Positions 1 to 11,520 of a stretch of DNA of 62,000 nt are shown piece after piece. The first letter of the stretch is position 1. Each line of letters starts with the position of its first letter. The notes beneath the pieces were generated by a model. It was given only the letters and a program-made list of their open reading frames with translations. It made no database searches and was not told the origin of the DNA. The stretch lies in the NCBI RefSeq assembly GCF_001949145.1, contig NW_019091375.1:2634558-2696557 (forward strand), read 5' to 3'. Source of the DNA: Acanthaster planci (taxonomy: Eukaryota; Echinodermata; Asteroidea; Valvatida; Acanthasteridae). The position numbers and the translations under genes were made by a program.

Positions 1-191
1 TTTTATACAAAAGCAACAAGGGAACAGATCTAGACACGATTGGAACAAACAAAAGTTAGAAATTTCTGTTGATTGCCCCAGTGTTACCTTTTTTGTTTTT
101 GTGACGTGCCTAGAGCACCCTTTATAATAATACTGGTTCCAAGTTGATGAGCATGAACTAATGTTACCACAACCATTTCAGTACTACGGAG

Positions 192-212
192 AAATACCCC
201 ATTGGGGTATTT
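192..212. repeat. Short perfect palindrome
   Basis: The arms AAATACCCC and GGGGTATTT are separated by ATT. This gives a perfect 9-bp stem with a 3-nt loop. A related GGGGTAT word recurs near 676-710. No function can be assigned. Confidence 0.6.
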
Positions 213-1276
213 GTAAAAAGTGCCAGGTACTGGCCACTGGCTAAACTTTGACCTTATTTTAGAAAGACACTTTCAAATGTTCAACTAAAGATGGCTGCCA
301 ATGACATGTGGACATTTAGCCGATCAAATCTTTCAAACCTTCAAATACTGTACGCTACACACGTAGCATATTCTTTCTAGACGAGTCTTCCCGGACAAAT
401 AAGACAACCTTATAAAAATCTTATAAAACAATCTTATCCCAGATAATCAATGCCGGGGGGATATTGACACCATGTGATCTTACCTAGAGGGCGATGATGC
501 TGCTACCTATGTACATGCAGAATCTTACTTCAGAACGGCATATTTAAGATTTTGCTGTTCTCCCTTTTTGAATGCTTTTGAATATATTTTGGTTGATTGG
601 AAGTCCGAAAAATTCTTCAGAATGCATTTTAATTTTTTTCAACACAAAAAATACCCTATCACCCTGTTCAAAAATGGAGGGGTTATATACCCCACTGCCC
701 AGGAGTAAATACCCATAATTGCAGTTCATGGGCCTCAGAATCTGTTGTAACGGCAGGCTATTAGAGCACATATCTTCAGCTACCTGTGGGTCAAACCTAG
801 GTCAAATTCTGAATTTCACAGTTGAAGTATGTTGTTTATGGTCCTATAAAAATAGCCTGTACACAATTGAAAAATGAAGGATATCGATTTGTGTGTGCGG
901 CCACTGGTCTCAGTCTTCCACTGCTCGAAATAAGACTACCAATTAAACGGATGTGGAGGGGATAACCAGCATCTCACCACAATATCTGTAATGTATCTGT
1001 CATATCGTTATTTGTATTACAAAAAAAACTGTATAAAAAAACACTTTGAGTGCAAAATACAAAGAACGGGGGCGCTCTTACCTCCTTCCTTCTTAGCACG
1101 GGAGATTGAACAGTAATCTCTACGCTTGTAAAAACTGCAGTATAGTCTGGTCCCCTAATTAGTCAACGACAACTCTTGAGGAATCATCTATAAGATCTAC
1201 TATAAATTAAGTATTCACCATCCTGAAAACTGCAAGGCATTATTTTGTCTAAACTCTCAAGCTCCCGGTGCAAATA

Positions 1277-1289
1277 GCGCCCTCTGCTC
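1277..1289 (-). promoter_or_regulatory. CTCF-like binding motif (minus strand)
   Basis: Read on the minus strand, GAGCAGAGGGCGC fits the bilaterian CTCF core CASYAGRKGGCRS at all positions but the first. A single motif match is weak evidence. It is listed because a second, perfect match in the opposite orientation lies at 4607. Confidence 0.25.
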
Positions 1290-2364
1290 TTTCGACATTG
1301 GTCTCAGTTCGTTCAGCGTTCTGTTATTGGCTTGCTGTTTCTTCATGGTTTCCAGTCCTTACGTTGTATAGTTCGGCGCACAAAAGGTTTGCGGCGTCTT
1401 TTTTACCTATTTCCTTCAAAATACATGATTCACGTTGACATTAGTAACACCATACACAATATAAGTCCAACTGCCATTGCTCCATCCAGGCCTAATCGTG
1501 AAGCGGGGTGACGGTTGCAAGGCTGAAGGCTCCCACTGGAATGACGTGGAATAAAGTAATGCCTGGGAATGAACTAAGTTTGGATAACTTAGTCAAGGGC
1601 GTGTCCAGAACCGAGCTTTCTGGGGACCACTTTTGGAGAGTTGGGAAATGCAATAGAAAATATTAGCTTTGTCTTGTCTCCTCCCCTCTCTCCCCTCCCC
1701 ACTCCAGGTTTCTTGCTCAACCCCATAGTAGCCATTAACGGTAAAAAACAATAATAAGTGGCTGCAATTATTTCAATCGTAACGAGATATATATATAAAA
1801 AAATGGTATCACAAATCAAGACAAATTAACTGAAAAATAGTACTACGAATAAACTATGCTGGGCTTTAGAAATAAGGCAATCAATACTACAGTTATATGC
1901 GAGCCAGTTTTAAAGGTCAAATAGTTCGGGTCAAGCCACATAAAACCAAAACCCCATACTGGGAAAAACCACATAGAGAGAAAATAAATGGCTCACGCCA
2001 CGAAACACCAAAAAAGTGGTTCTTATGTGGTTTCCGTAAAAAGGGTCAACCACATTAAGAGTACCTTTGCACACGCTTATATGGCAATCCCCCCCCCCCT
2101 CTTAAGATCTGCGGTTGTCCATGCTTGGGATACCACGCACACTTCCCAACTGTAACAGTTATGCTAAACAGCATTTGAGGCATAATGTGTCCGTGCCAAT
2201 AAACTATGTGTGTCTGTGGTACATTACCATGACTGAACATGAAATGATCACTTGCCTTGAACCCTGGGAACGGTGTTGTTTGTATCAATTGCATTATATG
2301 ATATCAAAAATGAATCCATGGGTAGCAGTGGCAGGTAGTAGACATTGTACCCTGTGCCTCAATA

Positions 2365-2447
2365 GCCCCTCGAGATGACAAGCAGAGAGAGCCTAAACTC
2401 GACACGCCCCTCGAGAATGACAAGCAGAGAGAGCCTAAACTCGACAC
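2365..2447. repeat. Two-copy 41/42-bp tandem duplication
   Basis: A unit beginning GCCCCTCGAGA and ending AACTCGACAC occurs twice head to tail (2365-2405 and 2406-2447). The copies are identical except for one inserted A in the second. The near identity points to a recent local duplication. Confidence 0.9.
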
Positions 2448-3253
2448 GGTCGTCTGTGCCCTCATGATTCCGGCTTGTGCATTATAGGGTTAATGAATTA
2501 ATCTTAGATGAAATTTACTCCGGCGTTATAATCCACGCCATATGAGCGAAATTTGGCGCGTACACTTTGTGCTGACCCTACCGTTCTTCGTTGCTTGCCC
2601 GATTTTGATGTCAGCTTTTAAAAATAAAGATGATCAACGAAGGGCGCTGTATCATTAAAAAACGCGATATCTCGCTTGAAGTATAGTATGCACCCTTTGG
2701 CATTTCGCCGGTTAGCGCACACGCCTACTTTGAAAACTATGCGCATACGTCCATGTATTTCTTTCCAAAGTTGAAGGATCACATTACTATACAGTAGACT
2801 ACAGCCCTTTTAGTATGCAACATTTTTAGCCCGCTTGGTTATCTGGAAATGATGTGCACCGTCCGAGAGAAAAATGCTTTTTATTTGGCAGCATTCTTTG
2901 TGTGCCTGAGTAGCATTGAAGAGCTCTTAAATTAATGGGAGATGTTGCATTGAAATTTATCTTTCCTCTTTAAAAAGGACATAGCCGTCTTATACTCCGT
3001 GAGCACAGTAATTATTCCATGGCACTGACAATTTGAAAGGTCATGATAGGGTAACACGAAGGGGTGAAAGTGTGGAACAAAAAGGTGTGAATGGGGAGTT
3101 CGTGTGTCCAGCAAGAGAGAATAATGTCCACAAAGACGGGCCAGGTTATGGGTTTAGGTGGCAAAAATTAGAGCTTATCGCGCACTGAAAGAATAAACAT
3201 ACACTCCTTTTTACACAGGAAATCCAGGCTTATCGTCATGTGTGTTTCGTGGT

Positions 3254-3275
3254 GGGCATGCGCTGGGCATGCGCT
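3254..3275. repeat. 11-bp tandem of GGGCATGCGCT
   Basis: Two exact head-to-tail copies of GGGCATGCGCT. Each holds a GCATGCGC word resembling half of the NRF-1 recognition sequence. No promoter or gene start is evident beside it, so a regulatory role is only a possibility. Confidence 0.7.
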
Positions 3276-4606
3276 GGATATTGGACTTCAAATCAAATTA
3301 CATCAGCTCGGCTCACGTCATTAGCCGAAGTCAGTGTCACTCAAAACCCAATTAGAGTTCACCAAAGTGTGACCGAAGATTCTAGACCACATCGTCCCTG
3401 AGGGAGCCCGATCTACGTCATACATAACACCACCGTCATGGGGCGGGGTCAAATGCATGGATTTTGCAGTCGCGGATTGATATTCCGCCTTAAGGTTTCT
3501 CTACCTGCCTCATCGGTTGTGCACGACCCTAGAGTGTAAAGCGTAGGTATTCTTTATTGTAATCAAGCATGTTACGTTACTTTATAATGTGTTTTGACTA
3601 AGATACGGCGACTAATTATGAAAGAAGAGTTATACAGGGTTTTGATGTGGGGAGGAGTTAGAATCGTGTTTGACTTCCTGACTTCCTCTCCTGCTTCAGA
3701 ACTTGGTCTAATAATCCTCTTATTCCTTGTAGCTTTCTTCAAGAAATGGGAAAAATTTATACAGAGCAATGGGAAACTCATTTTCTCCACTACCCAAAAC
3801 ATGATGTATTTTCATGGCGGCTTGTTTCGGAGGAGTCAGATATTGATAGGCCCAACTTGCATTTAATGCCCCCTACGCAATCTGAAGACGAACCTCAAGA
3901 CTCCGCTTGGTAAAACGTGGTTGGGATAGGATGATTTGAGAAAATGAGGAAGAAAAAAGTTAATTTAATTAAGATTGTACCATGTTGTTACTGCGTCGCT
4001 GGCAAATGTATGGAGTTCGTGTTTTCGGCACGATTAAAGCGAACGCGAGTAAAAACTTTTCTAAGATGCTGTCGGATCATTCCACAATGTAACAGACTTT
4101 GATACAATTGTAAAATGACCTAACAGAACACAATCCGATAGTGTTACGTTGTTGCTACCTGTATAACGTGTGCGGTATGCTTGTAGCGGGCTGCCGTGAC
4201 GTTCCCCAGCGTTTCCTCTACATATGGTCTAAAACAATACACCCCATCAGTTATCTGATATGGGAACGACATAAAGGTATTACAGATCGAGCTGCTTTTG
4301 TACCACGTCTGAAAGGTCTTACTACTATTTCTAGTCACTCTGACCTTGTTACGTCAATTTTAAGCATGTTCAAAACCTTTGGAACGACCTCTTATCCATA
4401 AAGACCCTACCCCATTGCTAACAGTTCCCACTAAGTTCTTACTACAGGTGAACAAGATGTTGTCACCACTGGCCACGCTCTCCTGATCTCTTGAGGACGC
4501 AATAAGGCCGTGCTTGATTGTGATGGGGATTTAGTATAAAACCAGAGAAATGGGTCGTGCTTTGTGTATTTCCAAGCCTAACGCCCTCAATAGAAAAAAA
4601 ACAGAG

Positions 4607-4619
4607 CAGTAGATGGCGC
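4607..4619 (+). promoter_or_regulatory. CTCF-like binding motif (plus strand)
   Basis: CAGTAGATGGCGC matches the CTCF core consensus CASYAGRKGGCRS at every position. Its orientation is opposite to the site at 1277, so the pair points away from each other. Occupancy cannot be judged from sequence. Confidence 0.3.
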
Positions 4620-4852
4620 TGTTTGGTCAACCACAGCACATGCACGCAGTGCTTGCGAGCATTTTTCTTTAAATGTGAATATTAGAGTTGCGTGTTTGTT
4701 GACAAAGGGCAAAAAGTAAATCTTTGCTAACATAGACTGTTGGACGAAAGGCAGTGTAAATCTCAAGGGAGACGATTGTCTACTGCTCTTGTCTCATTAC
4801 TTATGGATGTTGTTTGTGATTTGATTGAATCAAATCAATATAAACTAACCTG

Positions 4853-4999
4853 ATGGTAGGGTGGACCCAGTGGCAACTCTACCAAAGATGCCGCAATTCA
4901 TACAGCAAGCTCCTGGCAACCGGGAGGCGTCGGAGTGTAGAGTCGTACATCAACCCTAAGTTTGCCTACCTTGAGAAGTGTCCAAGTGAGGATGATTAA
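4853..4999 (+). CDS. Candidate terminal coding exon or small ORF, unknown product
   Basis: A 48-codon frame runs from ATG at 4853 to TAA at 4997-4999. It has a protein-like composition, including WTQWQLYQRCRNSYS, a basic GRRRSVESY stretch and the acidic end CPSEDD. A CTAAC branch-point-like word at 4845 and AG at 4858-4859 could make this the 5' edge of an exon starting at 4860. A strong donor, AT|GTAAGTATT, lies at 5119, beyond the stop, so the exon might continue into a spliced 3' UTR. All three plus-strand frames are open for 25 codons or more here, and the frame used is uncertain. I do not recognise the protein. Chance or a non-coding exon remains possible. Confidence 0.25.
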   Translation: MVGWTQWQLYQRCRNSYSKLLATGRRRSVESYINPKFAYLEKCPSEDD

Positions 5000-6041
5000 T
5001 GATCACGATGGTCCCATCCGGTAGTTAGGTTTAAGGACTCAAATCACGCAAGAGCTGCTGAGGGGTCTCTCTACTTGCCCAATACAAACAGTAAAATCAA
5101 AGCCAGCAGCAACAACATGTAAGTATTCTGAAGGTTTTTATTAATTAAATCTTAACTATAGTGGACTTGCAGAATGCTGCCTTATTGAATCGGTTCTCAA
5201 ATTCAATTTGTGTCATTTACAATTTCTAAGACATCCCTGTAACTTCAAGAAGAAACGAGGAACTCGTGGTTGATTTCACTTTAAAGGAACGAAATGCAAT
5301 TTGCCGTCTTAAAGAGTCGGCGAGAGAGGATGTTGACGGAAGAACGGGGTTAGATTTCTTTTTAATAGCATGGTCATCAAGCTAAGTCTCGGGCAGGCTA
5401 ACTGCGACGATGTGGTCGCCATTAAATCGTGTTTTGATTGCCACAAAGTTGTAACGGGCTACGCTGTCATTATGCAAGGTGTACACATTATGTGTTTTGT
5501 TTCGACACTCCAACGTCAGAAGAAACCAAGTCTTTAATTGCTTATATCTTTTGTATATTGCTACCTAACTCCTTCCCTTAACTCAAGTAACAAACTGGAA
5601 GTTGTCAGGGAGCATGTCTAAACTAAATACCGTTTAAAGTATAACCTTCAGGAATGTTGGATTGTCTACCAGTAACGTTCCATTTCTTCGTACCTTTGAG
5701 TTAGACTTGAATAATTAGGATTATGTTATTTGCTTTTTTCTTCATTCCAAAGTTCAAGTTTTCTTTTGGCAGAGCTATCTCCAGATAAAATAAGAGTTAA
5801 GAATTCTAAAGATGTACTTACCGTCGGGGAGATGTTAATTTTGAAATGCGGGTTTTGCACTTACTACTACGTATATTCATAGGGAGTAAAGCTTGTGAAT
5901 TTCGGCGGAAGCCCTTAGGCAACACCGAGCATATAGTGCTTTGAATGTACGATGTGTAAGGGCAAAACCCATTGAAGGACTATGATATTCTGCCGGTAAG
6001 CTCTAACTCTGAAACTTTTGTCTTCAGGCATTTTTACACCA

Positions 6042-6105
6042 AAACAAAAACAAATTAAACCGAACAAAAAACAACAAAAACAACAACAACAACAACCAAA
6101 AAACC
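6042..6105. repeat. A/C-rich simple repeat, (CAA)n core
   Basis: Consecutive CAAAAA, CAACAA and CAACAACAACAAC words with little G or T. This is low-complexity DNA. The glutamine/lysine-rich plus frame across it is an artefact of the repeat. Confidence 0.85.
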
Positions 6106-6976
6106 CGAAGAAACCCCACGGTCTCGACCTTTGGCATTTGGTCCAATGCATAACCATGGTATCCACGCACCACACACCCATTCTTCCCAATTTCTCCCGC
6201 GAAGATCCTCGAACACTCTAGGATCAGTGGAAAGCCTCGTCACTTCTCGTGATTTCCCCAGTGTACCGCGCACACAGACGAGGGAAATCATCCGCAGACG
6301 ATAGCTTGATTCGGTTTGCCGCCTTTAACCTTCATATTGTGTCCTGTTCAGGAAATTTCCCCGATATTCCCTGCAGCTGTTACTGCAATCTGTCCGCGGG
6401 CTTCGACGAGGTACGCAATTCTGAATGGATTAGATTAACTTGACCTGAACACGTACAATGACTAGAATTGAGGTAAACCTTCGTGTGTTGCCTCTTTTTT
6501 GTAATTAATTTTATGTCGGAGGTCTTACAGAATCAGACATCTAGAGTGATTTTAACTAACGTCGGTGATACTCTTCGCGACTCTTCAATAACGTTCCAAA
6601 ATGTCTCCACGCATTTTAGTACAGAATCTAATAATGTGTATTGCAAAGAATCGCTTAGTGGTATTTGAAATACGTCAAATACTGACTTTTCCTTATAAGG
6701 CCGGCGTACTTTCTCAATGGCCCTAAGCTTCCGGTCCAGCCTTGGTCCCCCCCCAAGGGTCTTGTGGTTAAACTAGCCACTCCTTAATTGAGTCTCATTA
6801 CTTGGAAAGCGGCTCTACTCTTGAAGGTAAATCCGTGCCGCTGAAGTACATGTAGCAATACGACACGTGCTATTGCAACATGGTGATAGTACCCTCTAAG
6901 GAGCATGAGGTTTTTCTTTGCTCCCTACCTCTAGTCACTAAACTTTTCCATTTATATTCATTACACGTTGCGGTCT

Positions 6977-7006
6977 AGATTCAAAGAATCCAAGATTCAA
7001 AGAATC
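6977..7006. repeat. 16-bp tandem pair AGATTCAAAGAATC
   Basis: AGATTCAAAGAATC occurs at 6977-6990 and again at 6993-7006. Each copy is itself an inverted GATTC-AAA-GAATC. TCTAGA flanks both ends, so the whole segment is partly palindromic. Confidence 0.8.
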
Positions 7007-8372
7007 TAGAAGATAGTTGTGATCGACAAGTCGTGTCTCGCCTTCAGAGCGGTCCGGACCAGATGTAACCCCAACTTCTGGTTAGCCACATGCACTTCAG
7101 TTCCGGTGACAAAAAGTCACTGTCCTTTGGAACGCGGAAAATTCGAGGGAACATATTTGGTAAAAGGCTCGATTGTAGGAAATATGATACGGCGACTGGC
7201 AATTATTTACCCCGCATTCACTTTTAGGGCCCATTCTTGTCGGAACAAAAGCCGAAGCTCTTAGTCTGCGCTCACAAATAGTCCGGGCTTTTAAGCCAAA
7301 TGGCAATTTTTCCTGCCTTCCACTTTGTCACCTTTCTCTGGGAACATGACTCGCGATTCAATTGGTTTTTAGCCTCCAGGGGATAAGGAAGTGGGAAACA
7401 CTGTGATGGAACGCCGTCCAGGACGAGGGAGAGAGACGGAACACGTACGTACTGTCATGTGGCCGTTGTCACGTCTGCAGGTCCGGGACGGGTAATTCAT
7501 CCGTGACGGTAACAGTCCAAAGGGTTTCTGCAATCGAACGTTGCGTGGTATTGTTTCGCGGGGAAGTAACAATGCTGATGGTGTCTGTATGCTTGTTCTT
7601 ACACGTAAAGATGAGGTGTTTATGGGAAACAACCATCCTTACAAAGTCTCAAGGAATACTTCATGTATATCCATCACTAGCCTTCACTGAAAACACTGCT
7701 GCTGCTAACGAATGTTTAAAGTATATGGGGTATGGGCAAAGACAAGATGCTATCGATTGGAAAGTTCTACTATCTCAATTGAGAATATACTGTCTAGAGT
7801 CTGGGTGATTGTCAGCAGACTGACTGTAAACCAATGCGTTTGCCCTGCCGTTTGCTCGGCGGATGCCGGTCTGCCATGATCACGGTGAGAAGGAAAGTAC
7901 AGCAGGGCCTCGGTTGTCTGGTCGTCTCTAGTTAAACTTTGGTTGCACACGGACCCGCCTGCGGTCCTTTCATTCTGCTGGTTTTCTGCGTCCTGTTTGT
8001 GTCGGTGCTGATTGCCGGTAAATCGGCCGGTTTGATGGACAGGTGGACCGAACAGCCGTCTGCCTCTTTGCAGAGAGGCTCCAGCAATCGTCAACTAATG
8101 CAAGGTATTCGACCTGGGACTGTCACATTGAAGTCGTTGCCGTAAACGAGTGACCAGCATTGCTGGCAGTGACGCCTGATACAAACCAATTGAAAGTCCA
8201 CAGAGTGTGAGATTGAACTCAGGTTTCACGCTGAAATCTCAGTTTTTGAGTCTTGGAGAAAAACCCTTGTAGGTGGAAAAATGCTTCTATCACAGAATTA
8301 CAAAGTACCAGCATAATGGGAACCAGTAATGGATCCAGCATATTCAAAGAAAGAGCGGCTGCCTGGTACTTA

Positions 8373-8385
8373 CAGAAGGGGGCGC
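8373..8385 (+). promoter_or_regulatory. Weak CTCF-like motif
   Basis: CAGAAGGGGGCGC differs from the CTCF core consensus at one position. Listed only as a third member of the loose cluster at 1277 and 4607. Confidence 0.12.
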
Positions 8386-8683
8386 CCCAATATGGAGAGA
8401 AACCTGGACGTACGAGCGTGGTTTATTTTTTGCTTTGGTCTTTTATTTTTTAAAATTATTGAACTATACAAAAGATTGTATTGGATTCACTTCCTGGAAA
8501 TCTTTTTGTTGGGAAGAGAGCGAGTGATATTTTCTACATAATATATTCCCCCTCCCCAAATCGAATATTGCCAAATGTACGTGGAAATAAGGGTCGATCT
8601 CAACCATTAATGCATAGCTGCAATGAATTCCTCTAAGATAATTTTTATTCAACTTTGTATACTTTTGAGCGTATGAAAATTCC

Positions 8684-8985
8684 TTAATATTCCTGTTTCA
8701 AAACATTTTGAGCGAGGGATGGATACTTGCAGATTGATGAATCAGTAAGGACGCGAAAACAGAGTCCAGCAGACACAAATGTGACTTTTTGTGTCTTTCT
8801 GAGTGTACTGACATCACGGTTAGGGTCACGGATACGGAAATCCTCTTTTGCATAAAACACTAAGAAGACAGTAAAATGGCCTTTCAAATAATTTAGAGTT
8901 GCAATGAAAACAGGGTAAACTGAGACACAAAGGTGCATTTTGAAGATTTGTATTGAACAAATTGGTTGCAGCTACCCTTTAAATT
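8684..8985. repeat. Dispersed repeat, copy 1
   Basis: This segment aligns by eye with 13640-13915. Shared blocks include TGACATCAC, ACGGAAAT/ATGGAAAT, a TTTCAAATA/TTTGAAATA block and the exact 16-mer GCAGCTACCCTTTAAA near the right end. The copies are well diverged, as expected of an old interspersed element. The family is unknown and no protein is visible. Confidence 0.5.
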
Positions 8986-9199
8986 TTGTTCCGACTGTCT
9001 GTTACAAAATAATCAGAAAAAAATTCAGGAAACGATCAGTTAACAAGTGAATTCGGAAAATGAAACCTGGGGTATCCATCATTAAGTCTGGTACCTCAAT
9101 GGACTATTGATTTACGTTTTGTGTTAAAAGTACATACAGGCCCTTTTCATATCTCCTTAGCTTTCTGAAATTTGAGCAGGAGGTTATAGCCATGTCAAA

Positions 9200-9595
9200 A
9201 TGACGTTATGTTGTGGTCAAGCCCGTTATTGGGGAATGATTTGTGAAATTGCAGCAGTGTGGGAAGGCTTCGAGGATCGCAGAGACCGGAAACCGTGCAT
9301 TTTCTGCGAAACACCTTTCGCAGATCGCGGCGACCGGAAAGGTAGTCTGAACCCAATCGACAAGTTTGGAGATAGATATTTGATCACAATTTGCGGTTGC
9401 AAAAACGCAAGTAAGCTTTTGCGGAGTCACTACGACTGGAAAACAATTGTGGATGCGAGAATTTTCCGACAATAAACTGCTCTGGCCGTACTTGGACCAA
9501 ATAAATCATGTCTATGCCTGAATTATTTGCTGTCTTGTCGCATAGGGTAATAAATAACGTTTTGTGGTCAAACTTGTTATTGGGAATCTAATAAT
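9200..9595. repeat. Segment with flanking direct repeats and an internal palindrome
   Basis: A word similar to TGTGGTCAAGCCCGTTATTG stands at both edges (about 9210 and 9563). Inside, GATCGCAGAGACCGGAAA (9275-9292) recurs with two changes at 9323-9340. Between them is a perfect palindrome with arms TCTGCGAAA and TTTCGCAGA around CACC. Both strands are open for about 90 codons, but the frames follow the repeat structure and resemble no known protein. An unclassified mobile element is the likeliest explanation. Confidence 0.4.
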
Positions 9596-10388
9596 AGTGT
9601 TCCTTTTCTCCGTAGTCTGTATACGCAGGCATGGCCGATTTCATATTGCAGTTTAATATCAGTTGATTCTTGAAGGAATTAACAACCCACTTTCTCAGGG
9701 CCATCAATTGATTTATCTATCCAAGTCAGTCAACAGGCCCTGGAAGAGAGAAGTGGGTAAGCACAAGGTAAAGGAAACTTAGACATCTACATTATTTACA
9801 AACTTGGCAAAGTTATACATGGCGTTGATCCATTTAGTTAAGCTGGCAAGGTTTCACTTTGTTTCACAGCCACCCTACAGCAAATACAGATGTTGGAAAT
9901 TTACACACGAGGCAGGTGGAAAAGGAGCACATTTAGTTGACTTTCCATCTTGGCAAATGGCACATTCTTACACATGTTTAAACTGTAACATATCTTGGCC
10001 AATGAAGCACTCATTCGGCCTTTGCATTTAAGGATTTTAACAAGATACATTTGTGATGCTATACTGTGGCCGGTGTGGCTTTTAAAATCTTGTTTTTACC
10101 TTTCTAGCTAGCAAAGCTTGCTTTGTTGCCGTGAATTGGTTTTATTTTTTTTTTTAATATCTTGTAATTTCTACTTTTTTGACAGGTAATTACAATTACA
10201 GGAGAATCTCTTTAAATGTGACTCACCATTTCACTCTACGGTATGCACATTGTCTGATACTGAGGGAGCCTTAAAGGCAACAGCCATTTCGATAATACAT
10301 ATTTTATTTCCCTCTTGGAAACAATGCATTTCCCGCGTTTATTTCACTATTGACACGGGGAAAACATGATATATATTTCAGAATTAAA

Positions 10389-10412
10389 AGAAATAATAAT
10401 GATAATAATAAA
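10389..10412. repeat. AAT microsatellite
   Basis: About seven AAT-type triplets with one G interruption (AATAATAATGATAATAATAA). Confidence 0.8.
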
Positions 10413-11484
10413 CGTCCTTGTCGGGCGTTAACGTCTTCAGCTTGGTCATCGGCTTTATCTTTTAACAGCGGGGGAATCCCAGACCACATTAATGAAAATC
10501 TGTTTACCCAAACACACTTTTCAATCAAACTCGTCCCCTGTGGTTGCTTAATTTCCAGCATGGCTTCTAACAATAACTCCTTGAAAGGCATCCTGATGCA
10601 AAGAAGCAACGGTGAGGACAAGGTTATTTGTATTTTTAGTGTTTTCAATCTCATCCTGTACCATACCCGTTTTCACATTTGCTCTGAATTGGTACCTTCA
10701 CTTTCTCTCTTAAACAATCCCATTTCTCTCATTTGATTACAACTAGAAAAGGGTAATAGCGAATATTGCTTTCTGATATATCACACAGCGAAGAACAGAC
10801 TCTGTCTTAATCAAAAACTATTCCTTATTAACATATAAATATTGATTTTTTTGGAGATACGCACATGATCGAATGCCATGGTGGGGAACCATAGCCTGAA
10901 GGAGGGGGGGCTCTGCTCGACACAGTGGGGGCAAGTTGACGTTTCGATTACCAGCAGAGAAGAGTCAATGGGCTCTACAGATTATGAGACTGGTCCAAAC
11001 GTTGACCTGAGCTATGCTTTTAAATTTCAGTTTTCATTTTGCCTTTTGAAGAGAAATTTGGTGTATTTTTTATGTTGTTGATATTTACATATTCAAAGCG
11101 ATGCAGTGTTGTATTTCGAGAAAGAAACCTGAATGTTGCAACTATATTTTAGCATTATTGCAGGATATGTTGCGCGCGCTCGTCAGGATTTTTCAGATAT
11201 CGAGTGCGCTAGCGTGGCTGTGCTTGGTTTGGGTCATCAATGTTGGCAGGGTGGATTGATTCGCTGAGACAAAGAGGGATCCAGGGCACCACCACCCACC
11301 CCCACCCCTTAGCAATGAGGGTTTTTTTCTAATCAAGCCGAGTGGAGATATTAATTGTCTTAAATGGGAGTTGTTTTCCATGGAAAGAGTCATTTTGTTC
11401 AGGAAATTGTTTTTAGGCTGCTTTATCGTGACTGGTACAACAAGTTAATTCAAAATTGCATCAGCAACGCTGCTTAATTATTTT

Positions 11485-11520
11485 GCCCCCCCCAATGGGT
11501 CTGGATCCGGCCTTGCTTTG
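11485..11520 (-). mobile_element. Fragment resembling a hAT-type element end
   Basis: On the minus strand GGCCGGATCCAGACCCATTG is followed by a G run. GGATCCAG followed by poly-G is a common pattern at ends of animal hAT elements. Only this short end is visible, with no partner inverted repeat or target duplication, so the call is tentative. Confidence 0.3.

Larger units (their letters stand above)
1..4852. other. Non-coding stretch, intergenic or intronic
   Basis: I see no convincing gene here. Short open frames occur on both strands but lack protein-like sequence or matched splice sites. Small structures inside are listed separately: a palindrome near 192, CTCF-like sites at 1277 and 4607, a 41-bp tandem duplication at 2365 and an 11-bp tandem at 3254. 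Several copies of a CCACATAA/TTATGTGG-type word at 1935-2055 form imperfect hairpins. Confidence 0.5.
5120..9190. other. Non-coding stretch with simple repeats
   Basis: No gene is supported. The region holds an A/C-rich CAA tract near 6042, a 16-bp tandem at 6977 and one-off C runs near 6748. A slightly GC-richer block at 7800-8130 is open on both strands but has no recognisable protein or matched splice sites. The dispersed repeat copy at 8684 is listed separately. Confidence 0.5.

Noticed and set aside
6018-6221. Lys/Gln-rich plus-strand frame
   Set aside because: Encoded by the CAA/AAC simple repeat, not by a gene.
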